DNA from: Collybia mongolica
Lineage: Eukaryota > Basidiomycota > Agaricomycetes > Agaricales > Clitocybaceae
Length of the DNA stretch: 64,000 nucleotides
NCBI GenBank assembly: GCA_013420905.1
Contig: JAAXNY010000006.1
Coordinates: 496,001-560,000 of the forward strand
Direction: 5' to 3'
Shown: one piece after another, positions 49,293-63,053 of the stretch
Position numbering within the stretch: the first letter of the stretch is position 1
Layout of the letters: every line of letters begins with the position of its first letter
Position numbers and translations under genes: made by a program
Notes under the pieces: generated by a model
Seen by the model: only the letters and a program-made list of their open reading frames with translations
What the model was told of the DNA's origin: nothing
Database searches by the model: none

Positions 49293-49440
49293 TGTGGATG
49301 ATGTTTCGCGTACTAGACAGGATGATTTTTCAGGGGAAAAAAAAGGGGAATTATGAGCGATAGCTTTCTCGGGCGGTGGAGGAGGTAGATGAGTCGTGGA
49401 TAACAACTTCGGTTCTGGTGGACTGGGTGGCGCAATTGAT

Positions 49441-51005
49441 TTACGGGGTTCTGTTCACGTTAAACGCTTGATCTATTCGTAGCGCTAAACTGGCTTTACC
49501 TGGTAAACGAATGCCTTGGTCAGTTAAGAGTTCATATTTAGATTGTTCCTCCGACATGGTGATCGATTTTTGGTCACTGGTCGGAAATAACGAGAGCCCA
49601 GAAATGCTGTTAAGCCTAGATTTCTGTGGGGACATGTTCATTGAAGTCGACGACGTGCGGGAAAAACGAATTGTTACCTCTTTTTCATCCAGGGATTGTT
49701 CTCTAAAAAAATGTTCCGCATATTCATCAATTATGCAGGTGGTTTCTGCACTATAATTTGAACACCATTCGTTGTCATGGACTGCTGCAATTTCCACGTC
49801 AGAAGTCTGGCACGGGAAGTTAGCCTCGGAATGGAAAGATGACTCATTGAGGACTCACCTCCATTGTATGAGCAAGAAGTGCAACCGAAGGATGGAAGTC
49901 CTGCAAATACAGAAGAGATGAGCACCAGAATGTCAGACCGTTATGTCACACCTACAGGCCATTCCGGAAACAGAAACGTCGCGCCATCGCTTAAGCTTCC
50001 GTTGATGGAGTCGCTGCTGAGTTGATCACTGATCTTCCGAGGGGGTGTTGTAGGGGTTGACCCTGGCTGTTGAAATCGCAAAGGGAAGTTTCCTAGGGAT
50101 TCGTCATCATCTGGGTCGCCTGGCTGTCGGGGCCGATTTTTCGATTTCATAATTTTCTGTGCCAACGATCGCAAGTATAAACTGCGAGACCCTAAGCGGT
50201 AGCCCTTCACGAAGACAGTCTGGTCGTTGGCTACGTCTTGCACGTCGTCGAGTGTGACTGCGCGTCTCTGGCTCCTCCGGTATTCTACAGGACCAATTCT
50301 CTCAAGGCCAGAGGAGGCGGCTATCCCTCCGGAGGTTGGTAAGAATGCCCCACCAGCGGAAAACGACATGCCGAACTCTTTCGAGCTTTGTGAGTACACG
50401 GCTGAGGCCCATACTGCGGTCTTAGAGCACTCTGTGACAAGCATTATGTCTCCGAATTCGACCTGGATCCCGAGGTCCCTGGCGAACGCATACCACGAGA
50501 GACAATGTTGAAGAAGGTAGTTCTTGAATAGACTTTCGTGGAGGGCTTGCTGGCGGACCATCTGGGTCTCTAACACGAGGATTGCTCCACGGGACGAGGT
50601 GCATGAAAAGTGAAAGGAAGCATCAGCAGGCAGGATAGCCCTGTGATCAACAGTGAGCTTTTTTTTAGGGATAGATACAGTCGTCCCTTACCCTGGGGAC
50701 CCCATGCTTGCGTTGACCCGGAAGATGGTCTTGCTATGCAGTGGCCCCGGTTCCAATGCCGCATCAAATGTACGGATCCGCCCCATGCTTAGAGGCTCAA
50801 AGCCTTCTGGAACACCCAATAGTTGGATGGAGTCATCCGAGGGCTTGCTTATGTTGAATAAGCGATAGAATGCGCCTTGTTTGGTGTACCCTACATCCCC
50901 GATTTGAACCGGGCCATCTTCTGGTGAAGGTTCCGGGTAGTAAAGTGGTTGGCCGCGTCGCAGCTCTCGGAGTTGGTCTGAGTAGATATCATATGCCGCC
51001 GGCAT
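49441..51005 (-). CDS. conserved Agaricomycete protein of unknown function
   Basis: The start is likely ATG 51005 (MPAAYDIYSDQLRELRRGQP); an ATG 12 bp earlier is possible. Early motifs are LYYPEPSPEDGPVQIGDVGY, GAFYRLFNI and LLGVPEGFEPL. A second block reads HFSCTSSRGAILVLE, NYLLQHCLSWYAFARDLGIQ, VEFGDIMLVTECSKTAVWAS and VFVKGYRLGSRSLYLRSLAQ, followed by a basic Pro/Asp-rich linker (KSKNRPRQPGDPDDDESLG). After further short introns the tail has DFHPSVALLAHTM, VEIAAVHDNEWCS and a Ser-rich acidic end (RTSSTSMNMSPQKSRLNS). The IGDVGY and GDIMLVTECSKTAVWA blocks recur in mushroom proteins of unknown function. No catalytic motif is seen. Confidence 0.7.
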
Positions 51006-51017
51006 TCGACAGTCCAA

Positions 51018-52196
51018 ACAGAGGATGCTAGAAAGTGGGACACAGGGAAGGAAAGGCAGAGTCGGTCGTGTGATACATCAGGGCCTTTTTATGTAGTAAG
51101 TCAGACGCCTGACTATAGCAGTCCACGAATATATTGACACAGCCATGGATAGGAATCCATCAGTCATGTGGAGAATTGTCGCAAGCCTGTTCGAGGATGA
51201 ACGAGAAAACATACAGCCAGAACATAATAAGCCTGAGAAGTATCAGGTGCCGGTGAAATGGCAAAAATAGTGGAATTTGAACGCGGGATGGTAGATGGAT
51301 GTTATGGTTTTGTTTGTCCCGTCGTGTACTATGGGTGGCCCACTAATGCCGATTTTTGACTCCCTCCCCCGTAACGCTACGAAATAGAAAATGAGGATTC
51401 ATGAAGTTACTAGTAAATAGAACTGGTTCTTACGGACAGATTGCCCTGCCTCAAATATTTTCTTTTGGGGGAGAAAATGTGGCGGGCGTTGACCGAGACG
51501 ACGTGCTCAATTTCAGCAAATGAGAAGTGTACTGCTTATTTTCGTCACTGTTGTCACATCAAAAATTAAGCATATTTCATACCCCGAAACATGCGGTTTC
51601 AACTGCCGAGCTATAGCGGGATCTGAAAATGTCACGATGAACACAAGGGTCCTTGTCACATTCACCTCTGTGAACAACAAAACTGGAGCCTGCCATGGTA
51701 TCTCGCGCTCTGTACCCTTATAAAATATCTAGAATAGGAGTCATTGATACATAGAAAGTTTTTTATCCAACCGATTTCCTGTGACCTCTCCCCTAGTTGT
51801 AGGCCTGACCATGAAAAGACAATGCACTTGATTGAAACCACCTTCTCGAGCCTCCCCATAAATCACAGGATGTTTATTCATTATTCTGAGTTGAGGATCT
51901 TATTTCAATAACATGCAGCAAGCTACAATTTTTTTTTTGAGGCAAACGGGGTGATGGAAGTGGCCAAAATGAAAATAAGCATTACCCTGCCCATAGGCAT
52001 TGATGGGCCACTGATAGTATTTTATACAGGACCACTTCAAAGACTACTCACTGCGTAAAATTTGATTGGGCGGATGCGACGTCACAAAGGCACTCACGTA
52101 GGAGACTCTGGGTCTTGCTGCGCGAACAACAAGCACACCAGTCGTTTTGAAAGATTACATATATTTACAATAAGATGTATCTTGTACACGCCACCG
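51018..52196. other. intergenic, nothing convincing
   Basis: About 1.2 kb between the unknown gene and the ESA1 3' end. There are small plus-strand frames only (51520-51723). A T9 run lies near 51930. Confidence 0.45.
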
Positions 52197-54382
<2,186 letters not shown>

Positions 54383-54752
54383 TTCACGTTGATGCGCGTG
54401 TTGGAAGTCAAAATACAGAGTACAGAAGCCAGTCAGAGTAATATAAGTTAAGAGGGTTCAAGCTGCTCGGCGATGACCAAGGTGCAAGATGGACTATAAG
54501 CGCCGGAAGACGTTTGGTCGTCGAACAGCGGCGTTGTTCAGCGAGTCTATCATTTGTGGATTAATTATTTAGCCGGTGGATTTTATGGTTAGTTAAGTAT
54601 GAAATTATTCTGTAAATAGGTAAGGTACCAATTAGATGAGAGTCAATAATATTTTGAGCAGAAAAACGTTTGATAATCATTTTTGATTTGTACGATTTTA
54701 TTTACATTCATGAGCGGAATTTCGTAGATACAATGGCATATTTGGGATTCAG
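54383..54752. other. intergenic, AT-rich
   Basis: Upstream of ESA1 and downstream of the L-amino-acid oxidase. AT-rich around 54550-54720. No gene seen. Confidence 0.5.
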
Positions 54753-56763
54753 TTAATCCCCCAACTTCGTGAGTTCAGGGCGAGTGAGTATAAGGTTTCT
54801 CAAGACCAGGTCATTCTCGGGATCGTTTTCTAAAAAGTGCTGTCCCGTGCTCCATTCAGGGTTCCTCCCCCAGTTATCTATGAATTTTCGACAAAGATGC
54901 CACCACTTGGGAGAAACCAGGAGCATTTCGTATACAGCCCTCCAAGCACTATCCAAAGCACCCTCCACCCACGCGTGGCGTACGCTAATGGCTTCGCCAG
55001 CGAAATGAAGCAAGCCACCCCCAGCAGTGGTGTTAAGGCTCTCATAAAGGTTTTTAAATTTTCCAGGCCCAAAGAAGGCAAAGGCACCTAAGATATGATG
55101 AGACAGTGGCATGGCCTAAATGATGTTGCTGTAAGCTTACCCATTGTAAACGGATCATGCGACCAACTCCATGCTTTCATCTCGATCAACTCCTCACTTA
55201 AAAAGGCCGCGTCAACGTTGTGTATGTCGGCTAGATCCCGCAAAACAAGTGCTCGGAGCGCTGCATCCTGTTTGTCCATCATTGCGCCGAACCTGGCAGC
55301 GTCCTCCGTCCAGCAATAACTTGCAATCAGAGTCGTCGTCTTCCCATTTACAGCGTCTCCGAAGGAAGGATAAACGACGGTGCGCAGAGGTCGGTCCGTG
55401 TACGTCTGACCTCCTACGATGTTCAAGCGTCTGCCAGTGCGATCGTTCCCGGTTGTCCACCATGCAGTCTTGAATTGCATACCGATTTTGACCGAGGGGC
55501 CGTAGTCTAACTCTCGCAGAGCATTTGCTTGCATCGGGTCGAGCTCAGCTCTGCTGAGGTCAATAGTGCGTAGAACGGGCAAAGGGATGGTCGAGATGAC
55601 ATGTGAGAATTGGTGGCGGTCAGTGTGGTTCGTGACAACCTCAATGCCAGAAGGTGAAACACCAATGGCCGTCACGCTGCTATTAAATGTGATAGCACCT
55701 GGGCGACTGGAAAGGATATATTTGGCCATGCACTCCGCGATCTTTTGAGCCCCACCACTACCCAATTCAAAACTTACATCAGTAATCTCCCCTATCAACA
55801 TGAGGACAGACCTACTCAATGCAGAACCATTCTGTCTCAGGTTTCCCCCAACCAAACGCAATGGCTTCTAACACGGTCTCGGTAAAAGCGCGATCATACC
55901 AGGACGTGGACTTGTCGAATGTCTCCAACCAGTTCACAACGTCGGTCGGAAGTGGCCCTTTGGGTAGGCCGAGCTTCTCGCACGGTTCGTACTTGAGCGA
56001 CATGTAAGCACGAGTCGAATACTTGTCGAATTTCATCATCTCGTCCCAACCAGTAGTTCCCCCCGTCTCTAAATCCCTGAATAGACCATTTGCGAATGGG
56101 GCAATCACATCATCCACGATGGCTGTCGTCCCCGCCTTAACGTACGGCATTGGGTCGGTGTCCTTGATTACCTGGTCGATTTTGAACGGGTCCTCGGAAG
56201 GCATCTCGCCCTGCCGCACAGTGACGCCGTTATAGGAATAAAAGGTGTTATCATTCTTGAAGTAGAATGGTTTGAGTTTATCCTTCAAAGCTATATCACC
56301 TGTGTTGAGATGTTTGTTTTCAAAGAGCTTGAAGACGCGCGCCATCGAGGCGATTTTTGGGAATCGCATCGCACCAATATCGAAATAATTGTATGGTGCT
56401 GCAGTTGTATTTGTAAATTTGTATGTGAAGAGCCGTCCTCCAACCTGTGGTTGAGCCTCAATAATGCGATATGGAATACCAAGGTCTTCAAGGATCATGG
56501 CAGTATATAATCCACCCGGGCCTGTAAATATAGGATTCAGCTTGACGAAGACAAGATAAACAAAAAGATGACTTACCCGCACCAAGGATACCAACAGGTG
56601 TCTCTTCAGCTGTCCGGGGAGGACTCGGAATGGGTGGGCTTGAGGGCGGCTTCCATTTTTTGTGGAAGTCCTCAATTATATGACGGCCATGAAGAGCATA
56701 AGCATCATGTAAAAATGGTACTTGTAAGGACGAAGAATGAGGGATGCTCTGAGAGTGTGCCAT
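54753..56763 (-). CDS. L-amino-acid oxidase (flavin amine oxidase)
   Basis: FAD enzyme of the amine-oxidase family that oxidatively deaminates amino acids to 2-oxo acids, ammonia and hydrogen peroxide. ATG 56763 opens MAHSQSIPHSSSLQVPFLHD, with no signal peptide. An intron splits VGILGAG from PGGLYTAMILEDLGIPYRII, the dinucleotide-binding loop. QVGGRLFTYKF and YFDIGAMRFPKI follow (FAD contact and the GAMRxP motif of L-amino-acid oxidases). SFELGSGGAQKIAECM and VISTIPLPVLRTIDL lie in the middle. Near the end GGGLLHFAGEAISVRHAWVE is the C-terminal FAD motif, followed by ALDSAWRAVYEML. It ends at 54753. Similar enzymes are known from ectomycorrhizal and other mushrooms, where they serve nitrogen mobilisation or defence. 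Substrate range cannot be read here. Confidence 0.9.
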
Positions 56764-56810
56764 TGAAAGAGTGGGTTGGGATTCTGTTCTTCGCCAGGCC
56801 CGTACTCCCT

Positions 56811-56820
56811 CTTTTTATAG
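56811..56820 (-). promoter_or_regulatory. TATA box of L-amino-acid oxidase gene
   Basis: CTATAAAAAG on the minus strand about 48 bp upstream of the ATG at 56763. Confidence 0.55.
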
Positions 56821-57229
56821 AGAGCACAAGCTCACGGCCCATGGGCTCCCCCAAGGTTCAAACACGTTCCCCAACTTGTAAAGATCAACACATGCACGAT
56901 GTATGGCTCCAGCTGGTCATTGAGGTGACGTTAAATTATCGTCATGGGTGCGTTGCTTTTGAATAGGCCTGTCGAAATGTAGGGACTGATAGAGGAGCGC
57001 CAAACTCAGATGAACGCCTGAAGTCGGAACTCTGGAGTATTAGGCATCTAACGCTTCCAAGGTTCCTGCCATGTCCACAGGATTATGTGTAGATCTGTCA
57101 GATGTCTGCCACGAGAAGGGGGAGAGCGTTAGTAAGCCTCTTTGTACGGATGCCTGTGGACGATAATCTTGATATTATGAATGACAGGTCGTATGTTTTG
57201 GAGAGCTTTATCGTTAAATGACGCGGAAC

Positions 57230-57237
57230 TTCAGGAA
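57230..57237 (+). repeat. left 8-bp target-site duplication
   Basis: TTCAGGAA directly precedes the terminal inverted repeat starting at 57238. The identical octamer follows the right end. Confidence 0.9.
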
Positions 57238-57853
57238 TAGTGATGTGCCGGGCCCGGCTCAAAGCCGTCGAGCCGTCAGGGCCGAGCTCTCTTGGGCCAA
57301 GCCAGGCCGGGCTTTGAGACGGCTCAGTGAAGGCTGAAAGCTCGGCTTGCACTCCAGCAAAGCCCAAGCCGGAGGCTCAGGCCGCGGCTTAGGGTTAGCC
57401 TAAAACATGCCTGTTCGGTGGTCTTCCACGTATGTAATGCTTGAACGTGCTGCTTCTCTGAAGAAGGTAGCGTTCCCCCAAGCCATTTCAAAATTATATC
57501 ATTTCAACTATATGGTACATCAGATTGTTGACCAGTTCATTGCGGCATTGGTCTCGGCTGAGACAGACCGCACCAAGCAACAGAAACTCAATGACCTTCA
57601 ACTGTCAGAGGAGGAATGGGGACGAGTGGAGTCTTTCTTGGATCTCCTTGCAGTAAGCGGTCTCTCCTTCATTTAGTAGATGTTCCTTTATTCCTGATGT
57701 CGTTATCGCAGAGTTTGACTAGAGTATTATTTTTGTGCAATAAGCCCCGGCCTGAGCCGTCCCAAGACCGAGCCAAGCCTAAGCCGTCCTTGACGGCCTA
57801 GCTTGAGTATCTAGCAGGCCCTTGTCCTAATAAGCCGGGCCGGAACATCACTA
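57238..57853 (+). mobile_element. non-autonomous hAT element with TIRs
   Basis: A 616-bp element. The left end begins TAGTGATGTGCCGGGCCC; the right end, reverse-complemented, begins TAGTGATGTTCCGGCCCG. These are imperfect terminal inverted repeats of about 20 bp. The element is bounded by perfect 8-bp direct repeats, the size typical of hAT transposition. The subterminal zones are GC-rich with repeated AGCCGT/CCGGGC words. The interior carries a remnant of a hAT transposase (57407-57676), so it is a deletion derivative that would need a transposase in trans. The intact target duplication and TIRs suggest fairly recent insertion. Confidence 0.88.
57407..57676 (+). pseudogene. hAT transposase fragment
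   Basis: The frame reads RWSSTYVMLERAASLKKVAF and later LNDLQLSEEEWGRVESFLDL. W-x-S-T-x-x-M-L-E-R and L-S-x-x-E-W are conserved in the hAT/Activator-type transposase region before the dimerisation domain. The N-terminal zinc finger and C-terminal dimerisation motifs are missing. Confidence 0.8.
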
Positions 57854-57861
57854 TTCAGGAA
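57854..57861 (+). repeat. right 8-bp target-site duplication
   Basis: TTCAGGAA directly follows the right terminal inverted repeat. Confidence 0.9.
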
Positions 57862-59775
57862 AGCTAGGTCTTTCCCTGATATTGCGGCTCCTATGATCGA
57901 CATGTGTCAAGATGCACCAGAGGAAAGGTTTGAGAAATATATGACAGAATAGCACAAGTTCCTTGATAGAACCGAAAGCCACTGTTTGAGGCCATAACAT
58001 TCAGAAGAATAGGCCCCACGACCCACCTAAAAACACACGGGCAGATCCAGAATTGCATACTAGTACGAGTTTCAGAGCCCGATATCAAGAAAATGTCCTG
58101 ATAGGTGGGGGGACAGTGGATTGGCCATAGGAAAGTATGCGTCCATCAATCTAGTCGCACCTCGCTCTGATAAGTTAAGCACGCGTTGCCGAACGTTTTC
58201 GCTTTCTGATCAAATCAGAACTTACTTGGGTATCTTTTTACAGCCAGAGGTGAGCAAATACAACTGGCCAACTATCTAACTATATCTGTTCCTCAACAGG
58301 ACCGCGCTGGTCGTTCTCCTCTTATCATTCTACATGTAACTGGAACCCATTAGAACAAATGACCGCGAGAAAACATTCAAATTTCATATGTTGTTCGGAT
58401 GCGAACAAACTTGCTTGCTGTGGAGAAAGTGTCCAAGGGTTCCGCACAACAGGTGCCCCAACTCGGACAGATCACACCTCCTCGCGAGTAGGGTTGGGGA
58501 AAGACCGGAGCGTCTATTGGGCCCAGGGTATAAATTTCATTGTTCAAAACTACTAAAAATGTTCTTGATTCTTTCACCACCCGGCACCACTATTCACCGA
58601 ATCATGATGCATCAAGCGCCTCAACGTGCGAAGAAGTTTGTACTTTTTCGTGTCTTGGTTAGCCAAATTTCATCGATGGAGTCGTGCCCTAATCACGATT
58701 ATCTATCGGGACGTTGTTTGTGAACCAACTAGAAAGCATACAACTACAGTGTTTCAAGTCACTGCGCACCACTGTTCACAGAGTATCACCTCGAATTTCA
58801 CAGACTGGCATTTTCGATTCAAGGGACCGTCTGGATCCATATGTTAAAGCTTGAAAGGTCTAGTCTCAATCTTCCTGGAACCTAGAGCGTTTACTGAGTA
58901 TGACGGGAAAATTACAGATTTCTGACACTGGCCAAGGGCGGATGAAGCAAGCTCCGTTCGACTGATCTGGCATTCTTGTACCTGGTGGAGGCTTTGTCAA
59001 CGGGACCTCTCCTGACCAGTTTTACCACATCAGCGTTCTGATCACACCAAGAAACGAGGCTGGCTAATTGTAAACTTTCCCTCGAGAAGCGTAGTGTATA
59101 AAATCGACCTAGTTTTCGTACCCGGCACCAGTCAAGATCTTGGGGTGTACACGGTGGTACAGCTCACTTTTGGTTTGTTCAGCACCCTTTTCCAGGTCGG
59201 GTTTAGGAGGTGAGTGCCACCTCATCACCACAATCATGTACCAAATTCCATGATAAGTGGTTGAATAGTTGTCTTCGAGGAAATATATCATAGGATTAGG
59301 AATAAGTTAATTTCAGTTAGACTATATACGTATAGGTATTATAACATTTGTGTGCCCTTGAATAGGCGTGTAGCTGCCTCAGATAAACGATAAGGATAAG
59401 CTCCTTGATTGGACCCGCTGTCCAGAAGGGTTAGTAGGAAAATCCTTGGTGCGGTTTCGAGTTACATATCGCATATGAGAAAACGCCTTGTGGATAAGTC
59501 CCACTCTCTTGTAAGTTGTTAGTGCTAGACTTACTTGCTCCGACGGGCGTTTTTAAAATCGCAAATGACGACGATCAAAACGATTACGTGGTCCCGAAGT
59601 TAATATCAATTACAAGAAAGTTTCCACATCGACATCTAGTCTCGATTTTCATTGACCCCCACTACTGCCTAAGGGGGACCAAGATGATAGCGCGAGCCAT
59701 TGATTCATACCAACCTTAATCCTTCAGATCAGGCGACCGTAGATGGGTGTAAACCAAGCAAGGGCAACCCTTACA
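57862..59775. other. about 1.9 kb gene-poor stretch
   Basis: Only short open frames without motifs (for example 58388-58723 plus and 59516-59719 plus). No consistent splice chain is visible on either strand. Confidence 0.4.
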
Positions 59776-59843
59776 CAATTGAATTGACGTGTACTCAAAA
59801 TACCCTTAACAATTGAACTGACGTGTACTCAAAATACCCTTAA
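59776..59843 (+). repeat. 34-bp direct repeat, two copies
   Basis: Two adjacent 34-bp units (59776-59809 and 59810-59843), each starting CAATTGAA and ending ACTCAAAATACCCTTAA, differ at one position (GAATTG against GAACTG). No coding context. Confidence 0.9.
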
Positions 59844-60016
59844 GGAATTTATCAGGTGCAAAGCAAGCATAAACCTGGCATATCATTCACGAGCATGCGA
59901 TGCATAATGTGTTTGTGTTTGGGGGCGGGTCTGGGGAGATATACAAATCGTGGAGGTAGTGGGACAGAGAGCAGCGCACAAGAAAAAGAGCATATAGATA
60001 TCGATATGACATTGAT

Positions 60017-60775
60017 CTACTCTTTGACGGCGGTATCGTGCTCGATGTCCAGGAAGCCCTGTCGCTTCTCCTGGATACGGGCGGCACGGCGTTCTCGGGC
60101 AGCCTATCATGTAAGATGTGGTGAGGGTGGGTCCGGGAAAATGGGAGCAGATAATTACCTTGTTCTTGATACGGCGGGCCTCCATCTGGTCGCTGAGGAC
60201 TTTTGTACGGGTCTTCTCGGCCTTCGCCTTGTGGATGTACTCCATAAGCACACGCTTGTTCTTGAACACATTACCCTTGGACTTTTGGTAAAGGGAATGG
60301 TACCTGGGAAAGACAGTTTAATGGCCGATCAATGCAATGCAAAAGGAGACGTTTGAACACACAGGTGTTTGTCAATCTTGCCAGCTTCTCTGTACTTCCT
60401 CAACAACCGCCTCAGAACTCTCTGTCTTCGCATCCAAAGCACTTTCGAAGGCATCCGGGCCTCGCTCGTACCCTTCCTCTTACCAGGGCCGGTATGTCGT
60501 CCTTTTCGCTTTGCGGCCAAAAGAGCCTTCGTTCGGGCACGCGAGTGTACAGTGGTGGGCTTAATAATCACACGACCATCCTTGATGAGTTTCTTGACGT
60601 GCGTGCGTGAGTTGGCATTGCCGATTTCAGCCTGTTCGGCGGGGTCGAGCCAGATTTTGCGTTTGCCGACGCCGGCAACGCTCGCGGCGAGGCGCTTTTG
60701 CGACCGTAGGTTGACTGATAGTTGTGATGGTCAGACTCGCATAAAAAGGCGCCGAATCGCTGTAAACGCACCCAT
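60017..60775 (-). CDS. RPL19: 60S ribosomal protein L19 (eL19)
   Basis: A structural protein of the large ribosomal subunit. ATG 60775 is followed after one base by an intron (GTGCGT to TATCAG), so the first exon codes only for Met plus one base, as is common in ribosomal protein genes; it joins to [20 protein letters not shown]. Then come [100 protein letters not shown] and [20 protein letters not shown]. The end, after a last intron, is [21 protein letters not shown], with TAG at 60017-60019. Length of about 198 residues fits the family. Confidence 0.96.
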
Positions 60776-61297
60776 CGTTACTGTCGAGCCTGATAGGAGA
60801 AAGGATCAGTATGCATTTGAGATCCAGGAAAGCCAGCTGGATGATACAACTAAAGTTCTCAAATGGAAATGCGACTCACCGGTCTTGAGGATAACGTCGA
60901 TGTGGTGGACGCTTGACTCACAATCCCTTCAATCAGCCACCAGAATATTACGTAAGCCAGCCACCAAGAACCTTCTTTTCAAAACTGTATAGTCGTGATG
61001 TGATCGCTAAAGTATCGGACCGATACGGACCGGCCCACTCCTCCCAACTTCCTAAGTATTGGACGTACAGCGAAAAGAGTCAAAAGTATTCCTTTCTCTA
61101 TCATGGAAATTTGTGTTCAATCCAACTTAAGCTCAATGTGGCTAGGATGACCTTTTTCATTTCATTTTTTTTTTACTAGGGGCTCTGCTCATTCATCAAC
61201 CTATCAGTGACCCTGAATCCATTGCCTGGCCAGTGTGACGTTGCAACGAGTTGCGTCCATTCACCTCAACAACGCAGTTTAACTAACTTTGGAGTGA
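60776..61297. other. shared upstream region of RPL19 and MYND gene
   Basis: About 0.5 kb between divergent genes. A short frame at 60913-61179 shows nothing recognisable. Likely promoters for both. Confidence 0.5.
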
Positions 61298-63053
61298 ATG
61301 TCGTCTCGATTGAAGAAACAGGCGGGAAATGATGTCGATTCACGAATTTCCGCAGACTTGAAACGTATAGTTGCAGAAAAGGATCTGTCTTCAAAGTCTT
61401 CGCTGGTCCTCGCTGCGATCGAAGACTGCACTGTTAATGATTGGCCACACCTCAATGAAGTTGACATACTCGGTATAATCAAGCGACTCATTGTGGACCC
61501 GGAGTCTCCCAACCTGGTATGCTCAATTTCAGCCCTTCGTCAGTACCCTAACAGTATCGTACCTGTTTTATGCAGGAAGAGAGCCTCAGGGCATATACTG
61601 CATATCTGAACCTTGCGTTAGACCTCGAATATCAGGATGACAAGACTGTCCAGAATGTCGTCGTAAAAGCTCTCGAGTCTGCACTGAGTATCTGCACCGC
61701 TCTGTGGTCTGAACTTAAAGGAGTCTGTGACCCCGATCCAAACTACCTTGATTCCTTGGCCAGCTTCCTCCATAGTATAACACAATTTGCGGCACGTACT
61801 CACGATATTTCAAGTAAGCCTCCCTTGGGACGTGCAGCCAGCAAGGTACTCATGTTCATGTCTTCCACAGGAATCTAATTGTCAATAATTCTATTGTCTA
61901 TCTGGCTATGTACTGTGTTTTATGTGCCCCGACAGACAGTATAGAAGAAAAGGCAGACCTTGGCCGGATCTGTTTGATGTCCAATGGGGCTCCCGACAAG
62001 TATACTGAAGCTGTTGAATCATTCCTTACTGAAAACGACCCGGAGTATCAGAGTGAAAAGTTGAAGGCCATCATTAGAGAAGGTACCATCAACCCCAGTA
62101 GCCTCGTGGAGTGTCTGGTATTCCTTGACTATCTCAGAGCAAAATACCCAGCCAAAGTTAAACAACCGCCTGACCTGTGGAAAAGCTTCGTTTCCGTTTT
62201 ACGGCATCTCATAGACTCCGACGGTGTTGGATACGACGTCAAACTCTTATCCATATATCATGCAGATGTCTGTCTGAAGTAAGTGGCTTTTTTTTGCTGA
62301 TCCCACCTTTCTTTATTCTCTTCATCCACAGGAGACAATTGAATGATTCGACAGATCAGATTGCTAAAGCTCAACTTGCGAGGATGTTCGCCCGTCACGA
62401 TTTGGCTGAATTAATCTCAGACGTTGCTGTAACGATTGCTACAATTTGGTTCCCTGGAGGCGCTTCTGAACTGCGGAGACATTCGCTAGTGTGCTGCTTT
62501 CCAAAAGGAGGCCGCAAACAAATTATGAGTGAGTCCAATTTATCCTTCGACTATACAGACAACAGCCCTGATTCCTCGATGACCACAGCTGTCTTCAATG
62601 AACCAACCATTTTTCTAGTAGGATGGTTCATCGAACATCTCAAGCGCCCCAGGATTCGTGACCTATTGGCTGGTACTCTCAAATCTATCTGGCATAAGAC
62701 TCTGCAACGCATGCGAGACCTAGACCGTCAAGCCCATCCAGGGGCCCTCGCCGTGATCAAGACTTGGTCCGAGCTGGGAGACCGTATCAGCATTAATCTC
62801 TTGATGGATCCCCTGGTAGGGTGCACCTGGGTTGGTTGTCGTTTGTTTGCTCAGGCCGTAGACGGTGATGACGAAAATACAAGCATGTCAATCTGCTCGG
62901 GTTGTACATTTGCCCAATATTGTAATGAAAAGTGTCAGCGACGGTGCGTTTACTGCATGCATTATCATTTTAGTTCCGACGCCTAACTTCTTGTCCTGCA
63001 GAGACTGGAAGAAACATAAAGGGCTATGCAGCCGGAATCACAAAATTAAATGA
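61298..63053 (+). CDS. MYND zinc-finger protein
   Basis: ATG 61298 opens MSSRLKKQAGNDVDSRISAD. Exons join through GTATGC to TGCAG (giving PESPNL-EESLRAYTAYLNL), GTAAGC to GACAG (giving THDIS-TIEEKADLGRI or close) and GTAAGT to CACAG (giving DVCLK-RQLNDSTDQI). The body of about 400 residues is helical, with no catalytic motif. The C-terminus is a MYND finger: GCTWVGC, ICSGC, YCNEKC and, after one more intron, DWKKHKGLC, which supply the Cys/His ligands. MYND domains bind proline-containing peptides and appear in many mushroom proteins of unknown role; some resemble helical-repeat regulators. The stop is at 63051-63053. Confidence 0.8.

Noticed and set aside
59776..59843. Possible CRISPR-like array
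   Set aside because: Only two adjacent units, no spacers, eukaryotic context; a simple tandem duplication.
60332..60992. 207-codon plus-strand frame
   Set aside because: Antisense of RPL19.
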